Positions 1 to 7,974 of a stretch of DNA of 56,404 nt are shown here, in pieces; positions within the stretch are counted from its first letter, which is position 1, and each line of letters opens with the position of its first letter. Location: assembly GCA_031258965.1 (NCBI GenBank), contig JAIRMC010000028.1, positions 1-56,404 on the forward strand. The letters run 5' to 3'. The notes beneath the pieces are model-generated. The model was not told where the DNA came from. It ran no database searches and was given only the letters and a program-made list of their open reading frames with translations. The translations under genes and the position numbers were made by a program. This DNA is from Azoarcus sp. GTDB lineage: Bacteria; Pseudomonadota; Gammaproteobacteria; Burkholderiales; Rhodocyclaceae.

Positions 1-246
1 GGAGACGAGCGCACAGGATTCTTCCCCCTTGGCGATCCTGGCGAGGAACGCGGCTTTCACCCTGGCGGCGTCGTCTACCCCGGCGGGCACGCGATGGGTG
101 AGCAAATCCACGAGGAAGATTTCTTCTCCCTTGGGTGGATTCTTGAGCAGGCCGATGAGTTCGGCGGTCTGCTGCTTCGACAAAGGCAGTGGCGGAATGC
201 CAAGCGCGGCGCGCTCGGCGACATGGGCACGGTAAGCTTCAAGCAC
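1..246 (-). CDS. acnB: Aconitate hydratase B, N-terminal 82 codons (partial)
   Basis: The minus strand reads from a GTG at 246 as VLEAYRAHVAERAALGIPPL and continues with LLKNPPKGEE and LVDLLTHRVPAGVDDAA, which is the HEAT-like N-terminal domain typical of bacterial AcnB. AcnB interconverts citrate and isocitrate in the TCA cycle in the cytoplasm using a 4Fe-4S cluster; the catalytic part lies off the left edge. GTG is chosen because the family start motif (M/V)LEAYRxHVAERA begins exactly there, with a purine-rich GGAAGGGAA just upstream. The frame is open to base 1. Identification rests on motif memory of the family and is strong. Confidence 0.93.
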   Translation of the reverse strand, partial: MLEAYRAHVAERAALGIPPLPLSKQQTAELIGLLKNPPKGEEIFLVDLLTHRVPAGVDDAARVKAAFLARIAKGEESCALVS

Positions 247-320
247 GGTAGTTCCCTTCCAGTCGGATGGTGGTGACAGAGGTTTCGGCGGAGGATCTCT
301 CGCGCCATGATTCGCATTAT

Positions 321-338
321 ATGTCTTTTATAAGACAT
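321..338. promoter_or_regulatory. Palindrome upstream of acnB, candidate operator
   Basis: ATGTCTT-TTAT-AAGACAT is a perfect 7-bp inverted repeat 75 bp upstream of the acnB start. Palindromes of this form resemble GntR-family operators placed before TCA or methylcitrate genes in Betaproteobacteria, so it may control acnB; the regulator is not in the window. In the rest of the 247-651 gap I see no gene: only G+C-rich sequence and an AT-rich patch around 505-540 that could hold the promoter of the rightward lipoprotein gene. Confidence 0.4.
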
Positions 339-651
339 TGCGCACAGCCCGGAACCGGGAGATTCTACCCCGCCAGTAACGGCACGGGCGATGCACGCCG
401 GGCCGGGCGCGACGCCCGCGCGAACCGCGCCGCGTCATGGCCTTGCCCGTTCCCTGGCTGCGCCCGTCCGCACCGTTCCGGTACCCGCTGCCGGAGATGG
501 GGATAATACCAATACAGCGATAATCATCATTGCATTAAAGGTTTGCAGCCCGTAATATCCAAGAATATCCGCGCCATACCGGGATGTCCGCTTGCCTTTT
601 CACTGCGGACAGCAAAACGGAGAGCGCGTTTTTTATCTGGGGGATCGCAGA

Positions 652-2298
652 ATGTCCGTTCATCTTTCAAGCCGCTCCGCGTGCAGGCGCATTCCCGTGG
701 CCGTCGCGCTTTTGCTGCTTGCCTGCAATGACCCCCCTCCGGACAACACCGCCGCCGCGCGCCTCCCCGAAAAAGCGCCGGAACCGGCCAGCGCCTCCAT
801 CGATTATCCTGGGCCGGTTTCCTTTGCCATTCCAATCGAAGTCAACGGCAAAACCGCTGTCATCAATGAAAAGGGAGAGCGGCTGATCGCATTTGAAAAC
901 GATTACGAAGCAATCCTCCCCGCCGACTGGCAAAACACACTCTGGGCGCGAAAAGGCGGCCTTTGGCAGCTCATCGCCAAAGACGGGAAAAAAATACTTC
1001 ACCCAGGCATATCCCCTTCCATCAACAAGCTCACGCCGGGCTATTTTTCATTTCGAGAGAACGGCCGCTACGGCGTCATCGACGCAGCGGGGAATATCCT
1101 GCATCCGCCCCAATACGACGCCATTTACGCCAGCGGCGAAAACACCTTCATCACCTACGAGATCGACGGGAAGCGCGGCATCATGGACGCGCATGGAACC
1201 CTCATCACGGAAGCCCTCTACGACACGAGCGACGTGGCAAGCAATCCGCAAAAGCGGCGCGGTCTCATTCCGGCGGAACGCGACGGCGAATATTGGATCA
1301 TCGACACAAAAAGCGGCGAACAAAAGCAGGTCGGCTATATCGACATCAACGATTTTTCGGAAGGCTTCGCTATCGCCATTGCCGACATGGAACACAACAA
1401 GCGCGGCCTTATCGACGAAAAGGGCAATCTCACCATCCCCGCGACCTACAACTGGATTGCCAACCCCTCCCAGGGCCTTGTCGCCTTTCGGGAAAACGAC
1501 GACTCGCCCTGCGGCTACATGGACACGCAGGGGAACATCGTCATCAGGCCCCTATTCGCGGCCTGTCTGCCGTTTGGCGAAGCAGGCGCTTTCGTCAACG
1601 AACGCGGAGACGATGACTCCTCGGGCAAATACATCCTGGTTGATCGCGGCGGAAAGCGCATCGCCCAAACCCCGGAATACAACGACGCGGCGGAAACCAC
1701 CACCGCATGGCTGGGCGAGACGCCCGCCGGGTTCGTTTCGGTTGCCCGGATCGTCGACGAAAACTGGACAATGGCTTTTGGCATTTTCGATACCCATCAG
1801 GGCATCGAAGTCATCGCGCCCGATACAAAATACAGCCAATTGAGCGCGATCACCCCAAGCCTGTTTCTCTACAGCTCGCCTGACGCGCCGAAATTCTCGG
1901 ATACACTCGCCTCAATTGGCATCATCGACGCCACGGGAAAAGAAATACTGAAACCCGGCGACTACGGAAAAATCGTCCTGACACAAGACGGGCAATACCT
2001 TCTCGCCACCGGCCACGCCACGGAAGCGCTTTTCGACATCGATGGCCGTGAATTGATTGCACCGGAATGGGTAAAGCTGGAAATTGATAAACGCCTGAAC
2101 GTCATCCTTGCCTATTCGCTTGCCCCGGATGACGAAACGTTCCTGCTGCGCGCCATTTACGCCCTAAATGGAAAACCCCTGCTGTCCGTGCGCAAAACCC
2201 ACTGTGGCGCGGAAGAACTGACCGACGGCGCGGGCAAACCCATCTGGCCGGAGAACAGTCAGGCTTTTTGCCCGGAAAAGGCAGGGAGCAAGAAATGA
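652..2298 (+). CDS. WG-repeat lipoprotein
   Basis: This 548-residue protein begins with a lipoprotein signal (RRIPVAVALLLLAC, lipobox Cys about residue 25). The rest is made of WG-type beta repeats, seen as recurring blocks such as GRYGVIDAAGNI, GKRGIMDAHGTL, NKRGLIDEKGNL, PCGYMDTQGNI and SIGIIDATGKE. WG-repeat proteins are usually envelope proteins of unknown molecular role; this one should be anchored in the outer or inner membrane and face the periplasm. The ATG at 652 is preferred over an upstream in-frame start at 592 because it gives a clean signal peptide and has GGGGGA 9-10 bases upstream. It is transcribed towards the convergent mshL. No function can be assigned. Confidence 0.8.
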   Translation: MSVHLSSRSACRRIPVAVALLLLACNDPPPDNTAAARLPEKAPEPASASIDYPGPVSFAIPIEVNGKTAVINEKGERLIAFENDYEAILPADWQNTLWARKGGLWQLIAKDGKKILHPGISPSINKLTPGYFSFRENGRYGVIDAAGNILHPPQYDAIYASGENTFITYEIDGKRGIMDAHGTLITEALYDTSDVASNPQKRRGLIPAERDGEYWIIDTKSGEQKQVGYIDINDFSEGFAIAIADMEHNKRGLIDEKGNLTIPATYNWIANPSQGLVAFRENDDSPCGYMDTQGNIVIRPLFAACLPFGEAGAFVNERGDDDSSGKYILVDRGGKRIAQTPEYNDAAETTTAWLGETPAGFVSVARIVDENWTMAFGIFDTHQGIEVIAPDTKYSQLSAITPSLFLYSSPDAPKFSDTLASIGIIDATGKEILKPGDYGKIVLTQDGQYLLATGHATEALFDIDGRELIAPEWVKLEIDKRLNVILAYSLAPDDETFLLRAIYALNGKPLLSVRKTHCGAEELTDGAGKPIWPENSQAFCPEKAGSKK

Positions 2299-2306
2299 AT
2301 GGGGCG

Positions 2307-2510
2307 ATGACGACTTGTCATGTTCAACCTGACGCGCATCGCTGAAAGACACCCCCAGGACGCCGCGCCGTTTCTCCCGGAAAGACGGGCAGAGGGCGCT
2401 GGCTCGCCTTTGCAGCCAGCTTTCCGCTCATCCTGGCGCTGCTGTTCGCTGGAGACCATTTGAGCACGTTGAAAAATGAGAGAGCGCGCTACGGCAAGAT
2501 CGGCAGTTGA
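2307..2510 (+). pseudogene. Possible broken small membrane-protein ORF
   Basis: Just after the WG gene an ATG at 2307 opens a frame stopped by TGA at 2343-2345. The same frame then continues to a TGA at 2508 and encodes a convincing hydrophobic segment (WLAFAASFPLILALLFAG) followed by a polar tail. Without the early stop this would be a single-pass membrane peptide of about 67 codons. It may be a decayed gene, a sequencing error or chance; there is no homologue I recognise. The remaining 2511-2641 shows nothing else I can support. Confidence 0.25.
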
Positions 2511-2641
2511 GCCTTGCCGCATTCACCCTGACTGGATTGGCGGCGTGCGTCCCGGCAATGCCGCCTTCGTACCGCCGCCCGGCCAGATAATGGACCGCAT
2601 GGGCGAAATTGCAAGGTCTTGGTTCTCCGATGAAGGCTTGA

Positions 2642-2669
2642 GGGGCGCTCCCATTATCAAGAGCGCCCC
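2642..2669 (-). terminator. Hairpin downstream of mshL
   Basis: GGGGCGCTC and GAGCGCCCC form a perfect 9-bp stem around a 10-base loop, 16 bases beyond the mshL stop on the minus strand. The following minus-strand sequence is only weakly T-rich, so this is a probable but not textbook rho-independent terminator, placed between the convergent mshL and WG genes. Confidence 0.45.
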
Positions 2670-2684
2670 CGCCATTGACTTCCT

Positions 2685-4559
2685 CTACTTCTTGCCACTC
2701 GCCGGGCCGCCCAGGAAACCTTGGGGGTAGGCGCGGGGATCGAATTCCTGGAGACGTTCCTGGGTGGCGTCCAAGTCGCTTTGCCAATCGGTTTCGTCGT
2801 GAATGACGGTAGGCTTTATCAGGACGACCATTTCGCGCTTTTTCATACCGCGTTTGGTGTTCTTGAAGAGGTGGCCCAGCAAGGGTAGATCGCCCAGGCC
2901 GGGGACGCGGTTTTCTCCGTCGCTCTGCGCCTGGGACATCAGGCCGCCGATGGCGACGATGTAGCCGTCCCGCACGCGGACGATGCTGTCGGTTTCCTTC
3001 ACGCTGGAAGAGGCCAGCGGCAGGGTATAGCTGCCGATCTGCTCGCCGAGGTTCACTTTGAGGTCCCGGGTGACAACGTCCGTCACAGCCGGGCGGATGT
3101 GGAGGGTAATCATCCCGTTCTCGCCAATCTGCGGGGTAACGTCCAGGGCGATGCCGGAGAAGAAGGGCGAAACCTTGATGCTCGGCATGTTGTTGGTAGT
3201 GCCGGAACCGTAGTTGGTGCTGCTGCTGTCGTTGGTGACTTCGGTAACGAAATAGTCGTCAACGCCCACTTTGAGCACGGCCTTCTGGTTGTTCAGGGTG
3301 GCAATGCGCGGGCTGGACATGACGTAGACGCTGCCCTGGGTTTTCAGGAAGTCGATGATCATGGAGAAACTGCCGATCCGCAGGCTCCCCTGGGCGGACA
3401 TCACGAGGTCGCTGGCGCTCTTGAGGGCGTTGACGACGCCCCCGGCGGCGGCGCTGGCGCCGGTGACGGTCTGCGAGACGACGTCGCGGCCATTGCGCGG
3501 GGTGGTCGGCAAGGTGGTCATGCTGTCGGTGTTGGCGTTGACGCCGCCGGTTTGCCGCCCCCATTTGTCGAAGGTCGTCCAGTTGATGCCGGACTGGAAG
3601 CCGTCATTGAGTTCGACCTCGATCAGCTTGGCTTCCAGCATCACTTGCCGTTCCACGCCGCCTTGCAGGGCTTTGAGGAGGTCGGAGATTTCGCGCAGTT
3701 CGGCGGGCAGGGCGCGCGCCATGACGACGCCGGATTGCTGGTTCATCACCAGACGGCGGCCATCCGGGCAGCGGGTGAGGGAGAAATGCTGCGTGTTGAG
3801 GTTGACGGTATTGCCGCCGCCGGGGGCCGCGGCGTTGACGGTGTATTCGCAGTCGAGAATCGAAGCGATGCCGACGCCCAGATCCAGCCAGAAATCGGAC
3901 GCCTGCCCGGTGAACACACTGGTGTTGATGACGGCGTTCGTACCGCCGCTGCCGCTGCTGCTACTGCCGCTCGTGCCAGAGCTGCCGCTGCCGCCGCTGC
4001 CGCTGTTGGCGGTTGGCATACTGGAAGAAACCACCTGCGTGGAAGAAATCCCCGCGCGGCGGGCGGCCAGGTAGCTCACCTGGAAGATGCGCGTCTGCGG
4101 CGTATTGGCGGAGATGGAAATGCGCGTACCGTTGATGCGGAAGTTATAACCGTAGATATCCCGGATAAGCTCCAGGGCTTCCTGCACGGTGACATTCTTC
4201 AGGTTGACGGTAATAGCGCCGCTCAGGTCGGGCGGCAGCACCATACTGTAGCGGGAGTCGTTGACGATGGCCATGAACACCTGCCCGGCGGCGGCATCCC
4301 GTACCGAGAGATCAAAGCGCGGCTCCGGCGGCTGTACCGGTTTGAGAGGGATTTGGGGGATGCGCGCCAGGGGCGGCAGCGAGGCTTCCACGGCCTGGGC
4401 GTCGGATTTCAGCACGGGCTTTTGGGCTTTCAGGCTATTTTGTACGCGGTCGTAAGTGCTTTCCGGCTGCATGATGGGTGCGCAGGCCGTGAGTAACAGC
4501 GCGATGCCGGCCGCGAGGGCGCGCGCCAGACCGCGCGAAGCGGGTTTCTGTTGGTTCAT
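2685..4559 (-). CDS. mshL: MSHA pilus secretin MshL
   Basis: A 624-residue outer-membrane secretin of the MSHA type IV pilus, forming the channel through which the pilus emerges. The N-terminus is a lipoprotein signal (LLLTAC, Cys26). Residues about 80-150 are a secretin short N-domain (STN) containing FDLSVRDAAAGQVF; a Ser/Gly-rich linker spans about 185-207; the C-terminal secretin domain carries VPGLGDLPLLGHLF near residue 552 and the MVVLIKPTVI strand. Length and order fit MshL/PilQ-type secretins. Its ATG overlaps the mshK stop (ATGA), so it is co-translated as the last gene of the pilus operon seen here. mshM, which usually follows, is absent. Confidence 0.93.
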   Translation of the reverse strand: MNQQKPASRGLARALAAGIALLLTACAPIMQPESTYDRVQNSLKAQKPVLKSDAQAVEASLPPLARIPQIPLKPVQPPEPRFDLSVRDAAAGQVFMAIVNDSRYSMVLPPDLSGAITVNLKNVTVQEALELIRDIYGYNFRINGTRISISANTPQTRIFQVSYLAARRAGISSTQVVSSSMPTANSGSGGSGSSGTSGSSSSGSGGTNAVINTSVFTGQASDFWLDLGVGIASILDCEYTVNAAAPGGGNTVNLNTQHFSLTRCPDGRRLVMNQQSGVVMARALPAELREISDLLKALQGGVERQVMLEAKLIEVELNDGFQSGINWTTFDKWGRQTGGVNANTDSMTTLPTTPRNGRDVVSQTVTGASAAAGGVVNALKSASDLVMSAQGSLRIGSFSMIIDFLKTQGSVYVMSSPRIATLNNQKAVLKVGVDDYFVTEVTNDSSSTNYGSGTTNNMPSIKVSPFFSGIALDVTPQIGENGMITLHIRPAVTDVVTRDLKVNLGEQIGSYTLPLASSSVKETDSIVRVRDGYIVAIGGLMSQAQSDGENRVPGLGDLPLLGHLFKNTKRGMKKREMVVLIKPTVIHDETDWQSDLDATQERLQEFDPRAYPQGFLGGPASGKK

Positions 4560-4903
4560 TTTGTCTCTCCTGTTTGGGCGGAGCGTTCGACTGCCGGTGT
4601 CAGGCGCAATATTTGGCGTCCTTGCGCGGTCTCTACCGTCACTTCGTTTTCTCCGATTTTTATAAGTCGAATGCCTTCGATTTCTTCACCCACGGCAAAT
4701 TGCGCGCCGTTGATGGTGGCGAATTGTTTTTCGCCCTTGCGCCAGATGAGTTGCAGGCGCGGGCCGCCATCCTTGGGCAAGACCTTGTCGGGAATCTCTT
4801 GCCAACCCAGGGGGCGGGTAGGGTCGCGCAAGAAATTGTCCTGGGCCGCGAGCGGCCCGGCGATGCAGGCAAGGGCAATCAGCGTGATACGTGCGGATTT
4901 CAT
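4556..4903 (-). CDS. mshK: MSHA biogenesis protein MshK
   Basis: A 115-residue periplasmic protein with a signal peptide (MKSARITLIALACIAGPLAA). The motif FLRDPTRPLGW is the hallmark of MshK/PilP-like short proteins, followed by a small beta domain (QFATINGAQFAVGEEIEGIRL) that in this family is thought to contact the secretin or the MshJ inner-membrane complex. Its ATG overlaps the mshJ stop as ATGA and its own stop overlaps mshL, so translation is coupled. An upstream TTG (4915) exists, but the ATG at 4903 fits both the overlap and the signal peptide. Confidence 0.85.
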   Translation of the reverse strand: MKSARITLIALACIAGPLAAQDNFLRDPTRPLGWQEIPDKVLPKDGGPRLQLIWRKGEKQFATINGAQFAVGEEIEGIRLIKIGENEVTVETAQGRQILRLTPAVERSAQTGETK

Positions 4904-5607
4904 AGTTCGAGCCAATGCCTGTTCAAGCTCAGGGTGTAGATGACGAGCGTGAGTTCTGATTCCGGATAGGCAAGTACTTCCAGCCTCGCGCGGTGCCAGA
5001 AGAGGCGGTCGGGCTGCGCTTCCAGCATGCGCAGGTAAGTGAGGAGCGCCAAGTAGTTGCCGCGCAATTTGATCTCGAAGCCGTGTTTGTAAACATCGTT
5101 TTCAAAAACCTTGGGCCGATCGCCCTTCAGGGGCGTGGGCTGTTGCGAAGCGAGCAGGCCGAGGGCGGGCAAGTTATTGAAGCCGGAGAGGCGCACGCCG
5201 GGGGTTTTCTGGATGAGTTCCTTGAGCAGCGTCACCGTGTGCGTGGGGTCGACCATGGCGGAGCCATAGGGCCGCAAGCGCTCTTCGACGCTGGAAATCT
5301 GGCTTTCCAGCGCGTTCAATTCTTGCCGGAGGACGGTGTTGGGGTCGCTTTTCAGATACTCGGACAAGGCGTCCATCTGTTCGTGCAGGCCGGTCAATTC
5401 TTCGGCGCGCGCGGTGGATTGCTGCGCGTACTTCCGGGCGCGCTCGAATGTGGGCGAGATCCACATGATCCCCGCCAGATAAGCGATGGAAACCAGGGTA
5501 ACGGCCAGCACCATGAGGCGTTCCCGCTTGCTCATGGCAAGGAAACGCGCCGAATATTGCTGCCAGAGGCTTTGGGCGGCGGGGGGGAGAATCTTGTTCA
5601 CGGCCAT
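4900..5607 (-). CDS. mshJ: MSHA biogenesis protein MshJ (PilO-like)
   Basis: A 235-residue bitopic inner-membrane protein: a short cytoplasmic start, one membrane segment around residues 31-50 (LMVLAVTLVSIAYLAGIMWI), a coiled-coil stretch rich in E/Q/R (residues about 55-115) and a periplasmic alpha/beta domain ending in VYKHGFEIKLRGNYLALLTYL. This is the PilO/GspM-like layout expected of MshJ, which builds the alignment complex between inner-membrane platform and secretin. It overlaps the PilN-type gene by 10 bases and mshK by 4. Confidence 0.88.
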   Translation of the reverse strand: MAVNKILPPAAQSLWQQYSARFLAMSKRERLMVLAVTLVSIAYLAGIMWISPTFERARKYAQQSTARAEELTGLHEQMDALSEYLKSDPNTVLRQELNALESQISSVEERLRPYGSAMVDPTHTVTLLKELIQKTPGVRLSGFNNLPALGLLASQQPTPLKGDRPKVFENDVYKHGFEIKLRGNYLALLTYLRMLEAQPDRLFWHRARLEVLAYPESELTLVIYTLSLNRHWLEL

Positions 5608-6275
5608 TTCATGGCTCCCGCGACTTCCGTCGGGGTCTCGTCGCCGCGCAAGACGAATTCCAGCCAGCCGCTGCGCTCCAGCGACGTGCGTTCGTCCGGT
5701 TTGCCGTCATCTCCGCGCGTCTTGGGGGGAATGGCGGTAACTTCGAGCGCGGCAAAGCGCCGCCCGCGCAGGTCGGCTTCGTGGTTGAGGCGCTCGACGA
5801 AATTGGGCAGCAAATTTTCGGAGACGAGCCGCCCGCGCAGCAGGATGGCATTGCCGCCGGTCTGTATGTCGAAGCCGGTCAGCCACAGCCCTTCCGGCGT
5901 CTGGCGGGCCAGCGCGGCCATGATGTTGGAGAAGCCATCCGCCTGGCCCATCCTGCCGCCCTGTAGCATGCTCAATGCCTGCCGCCGGTGTTCCAGCCAA
6001 GTTCTGCGCTGGGCGATCTGCTGTTCGAGTTGGGAATCCACCTTGCGGCTCGCTTGCTGGGCGGCGAGGTCTTTCAATTGGCCCTGGGCGTCCTGCCACG
6101 CGGTTTCCCGCGCGTCCAGGGCGGCCAAGCCCCGCCGTTCGCTGTACATGCCCCAGCCGCCGACGCACGCCACGACCGCGACGAGCGCCACGGCGGATGA
6201 AATCAGCATCCCCAGCGACAGCCATTCCCGCCGGGGGCGCAGGGCGGGGTTGAAAAGATTGATTTGCTGGCTCAT
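5598..6275 (-). CDS. PilN-domain pilus alignment protein (MshI2-like)
   Basis: A 225-residue protein starting MSQQINLFNP, the signature cytoplasmic motif (INLxP) of PilN proteins, which binds the actin-like PilM partner (here MshI). One membrane segment follows at residues about 22-45, then a heptad-rich coil (LKDLAAQQASRKVDSQLEQ) and a periplasmic fold containing GLWLTGFDI. Together with MshJ it forms the inner-membrane alignment subcomplex. The MSHA name for this gene varies between genomes (mshI2 or part of mshI), so I leave the symbol blank. It starts 15 bases after the mshI stop. Confidence 0.85.
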   Translation of the reverse strand: MSQQINLFNPALRPRREWLSLGMLISSAVALVAVVACVGGWGMYSERRGLAALDARETAWQDAQGQLKDLAAQQASRKVDSQLEQQIAQRRTWLEHRRQALSMLQGGRMGQADGFSNIMAALARQTPEGLWLTGFDIQTGGNAILLRGRLVSENLLPNFVERLNHEADLRGRRFAALEVTAIPPKTRGDDGKPDERTSLERSGWLEFVLRGDETPTEVAGAMKWP

Positions 6276-6290
6276 ATCGTTGTCCGCCGC

Positions 6291-7241
6291 TTATTGGCCG
6301 GTTTCGTGGCGCAGGGCCGCGCCGATTGCCAGGAGATAACGGGATTGCCTGACGGGCTGTTGCAGGCTGGGACAATCCCGCAGATCCAGTTTGCCCTTCA
6401 GGTTCAGTAAATCCACGGGCACATAGAGATTGTCTTTCAAGTATTTCGGCAAGTTGGAGAGTTCCGTCCTGTGAGCAATCGACAAACGGCCTATGTGAAT
6501 AAAGCTATATTGACGGTCGAGTGCGTCAAAAGTCCGCTGCAATTCGAGATTGATCCGCTCAAAGAATTGTTTCTTCTGTTCCTCGTCGCCGGTACTCAGT
6601 TGCTTCAGGGAAATATTGATGCTGCGAAAGTCGTACATCTCCCCCTGGAAAGTGACGACGAGAAGTCCCTTATCGTTCTCGAAGTGCAGGCATGCCTGTC
6701 CCTGGTTTGGCATTTCCAGCAATGCGGAAATATTGCGCAATGCCATTCCCTGTGTATCAATAACAGTAAGGTTGAGTCCCACTGAATCGAAGGATTTCAT
6801 CACGGCGCGAAGAGTGTCGTTCTTGGCGACGACGACATACACCCTATGTGGCCGTCCGGGCATGGCCGCTTCGACGGGGATGTCGAGAACATCGAAGCTG
6901 GCCTCCGCCACGGGGTAGTCCAAGCTGTCTTGCAGGCTCCATTGCAAGGCGGTTTTCCACTCCTGGCGCGGCACCTGGGGCGCTTCCACTTGCAATATCT
7001 GGTATTCCCCAACGCCTATCAGGGTGGTGACAGGGGTTTTCCTCCAGCGGGAGAGCTTACTGCTGCCGGCGCTGAAATCGGCCATGGTCAGTTTGTATGC
7101 CGCCGTGACGCGCGGCAAGTCCATGCCGTTCGAGCGGTGCGCCACGTGGACGAGCAGACAGTTGCCGCCGCTCGGCGCCACGGCGAGCAGGCCGGATTTT
7201 CCGCTGGAAGGCTTGGTAAAAGGAATACGCAAAATGCTCAC
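6291..7241 (-). CDS. mshI: MSHA biogenesis protein MshI (PilM-like ATPase fold)
   Basis: A 316-residue cytoplasmic protein with a GTG start (MSILRIPF). It has the PilM/actin-like layout: an early strand GLLAVAPSGGNCLLVHV, the segment EWKTALQWSLQDSLDYPV, and GMALRNISALL before a second beta-rich half. In MSHA systems MshI binds the cytoplasmic tail of the PilN-like partner encoded next. It lacks an obvious membrane segment. The 262-base gap to mshP (7242-7503) holds a dispersed repeat element, so this half of the locus may have its own promoter, though none can be pinned down. Confidence 0.85.
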   Translation of the reverse strand: MSILRIPFTKPSSGKSGLLAVAPSGGNCLLVHVAHRSNGMDLPRVTAAYKLTMADFSAGSSKLSRWRKTPVTTLIGVGEYQILQVEAPQVPRQEWKTALQWSLQDSLDYPVAEASFDVLDIPVEAAMPGRPHRVYVVVAKNDTLRAVMKSFDSVGLNLTVIDTQGMALRNISALLEMPNQGQACLHFENDKGLLVVTFQGEMYDFRSINISLKQLSTGDEEQKKQFFERINLELQRTFDALDRQYSFIHIGRLSIAHRTELSNLPKYLKDNLYVPVDLLNLKGKLDLRDCPSLQQPVRQSRYLLAIGAALRHETGQ

Positions 7242-7357
7242 CCGGTATTCGTGGAAAGCGTGGCTTCAGGAATGCGGCAAACGCCTGCCCGCACGGCAAG
7301 AATTTCGCAACTAATTTGTGTTTTCGGGACGAATAATTCATGGAACGCCCGATTGGC

Positions 7358-7427
7358 CGTCATTGCGAGAAGCGAAGCTTCGTGACAACCCATACGGCCC
7401 GCGGATCGCCTTGCTTCGCCCGCAATG
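7358..7427. repeat. Dispersed 70-bp element with CGTCATTGCGAG edge, copy 1
   Basis: The element begins CGTCATTGCGAG and ends CTTCGCCCGCAATG and lies in the gap between mshI and mshP. A second copy with the same two edges and the same 70-bp length is at 14023-14092, and a variant edge is at 14955. Elements with this edge are common intergenic repeats in proteobacterial genomes; the interior here can form a hairpin around GAAGCGAAGCTTC. No coding function. Confidence 0.6.
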
Positions 7428-7503
7428 TCGAAAGATTCAATCGACGTTCTCTTATTCGTATCCATACTGTCATTCTCCCTTTTCGAGAATAATCCATTTG
7501 CCC

Positions 7504-7974
7504 TCATTCATCCGTTACTATCGTCACACGCTGGCGTTCGACATAGGCGGGCGACGTTGCCATTGCGTTATCCGGACAGCTTGTGGGGGAATTACAAGCC
7601 GTTGCCGTAATCGTGAAGATACTTACCGCCATGGACGCGCCCAAGCTATCCTTGCCTTCATTGAACGATTTCATCGCGCAGTCGACCGCTACCCGAAAAC
7701 CCGTCTCCGTGCGCAAATCCAGCGTTTTGCCGGTCTCGCACGTTTTATTCTGCAATGCCCGGTATTGCCCCCACTCGGCGCCCGCCCGGAGCGCCGCGTC
7801 CGCGCGGGCCATGAGAACATCCTGCGCAATGCCTATTTGCTGCGTCGTGCCAAAGCGCACCAGCGCCCCGGCCAGCGCGGCAAGCACAACCAATACGACG
7901 ATGGCCATCACCGCGCCCAAGCCGCGTTGCGCATGGGGCGTTTGAATGCGGGAATCCATTATTTCCAGATTCAT
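7504..7974 (-). CDS. mshP: MSHA pilus protein MshP
   Basis: A 156-residue minor pilus component. After a short positive start comes QRGLGAVMAIVVLVVLAALAGALVRF, a type-IV-pilin-like hydrophobic helix in which the usual +5 glutamate is missing, as is typical of MshP/PilX-like proteins. The C-terminal half is a small extracytoplasmic domain with four Cys (NKTCETGKT, VDCAMK, TACNSPTSCPD). Start ATG 7974 overlaps the mshO stop as ATGA. It is expected to sit in the priming tip complex of the pilus. Confidence 0.85.
   Translation of the reverse strand: MNLEIMDSRIQTPHAQRGLGAVMAIVVLVVLAALAGALVRFGTTQQIGIAQDVLMARADAALRAGAEWGQYRALQNKTCETGKTLDLRTETGFRVAVDCAMKSFNEGKDSLGASMAVSIFTITATACNSPTSCPDNAMATSPAYVERQRVTIVTDE

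Noticed and set aside
3099-4496. Long plus-strand frame opposite mshL (465 codons)
   Set aside because: It is the mirror of a well-supported secretin gene in G+C-rich DNA; composition is Gly/Val/Asp-rich without any family motif.
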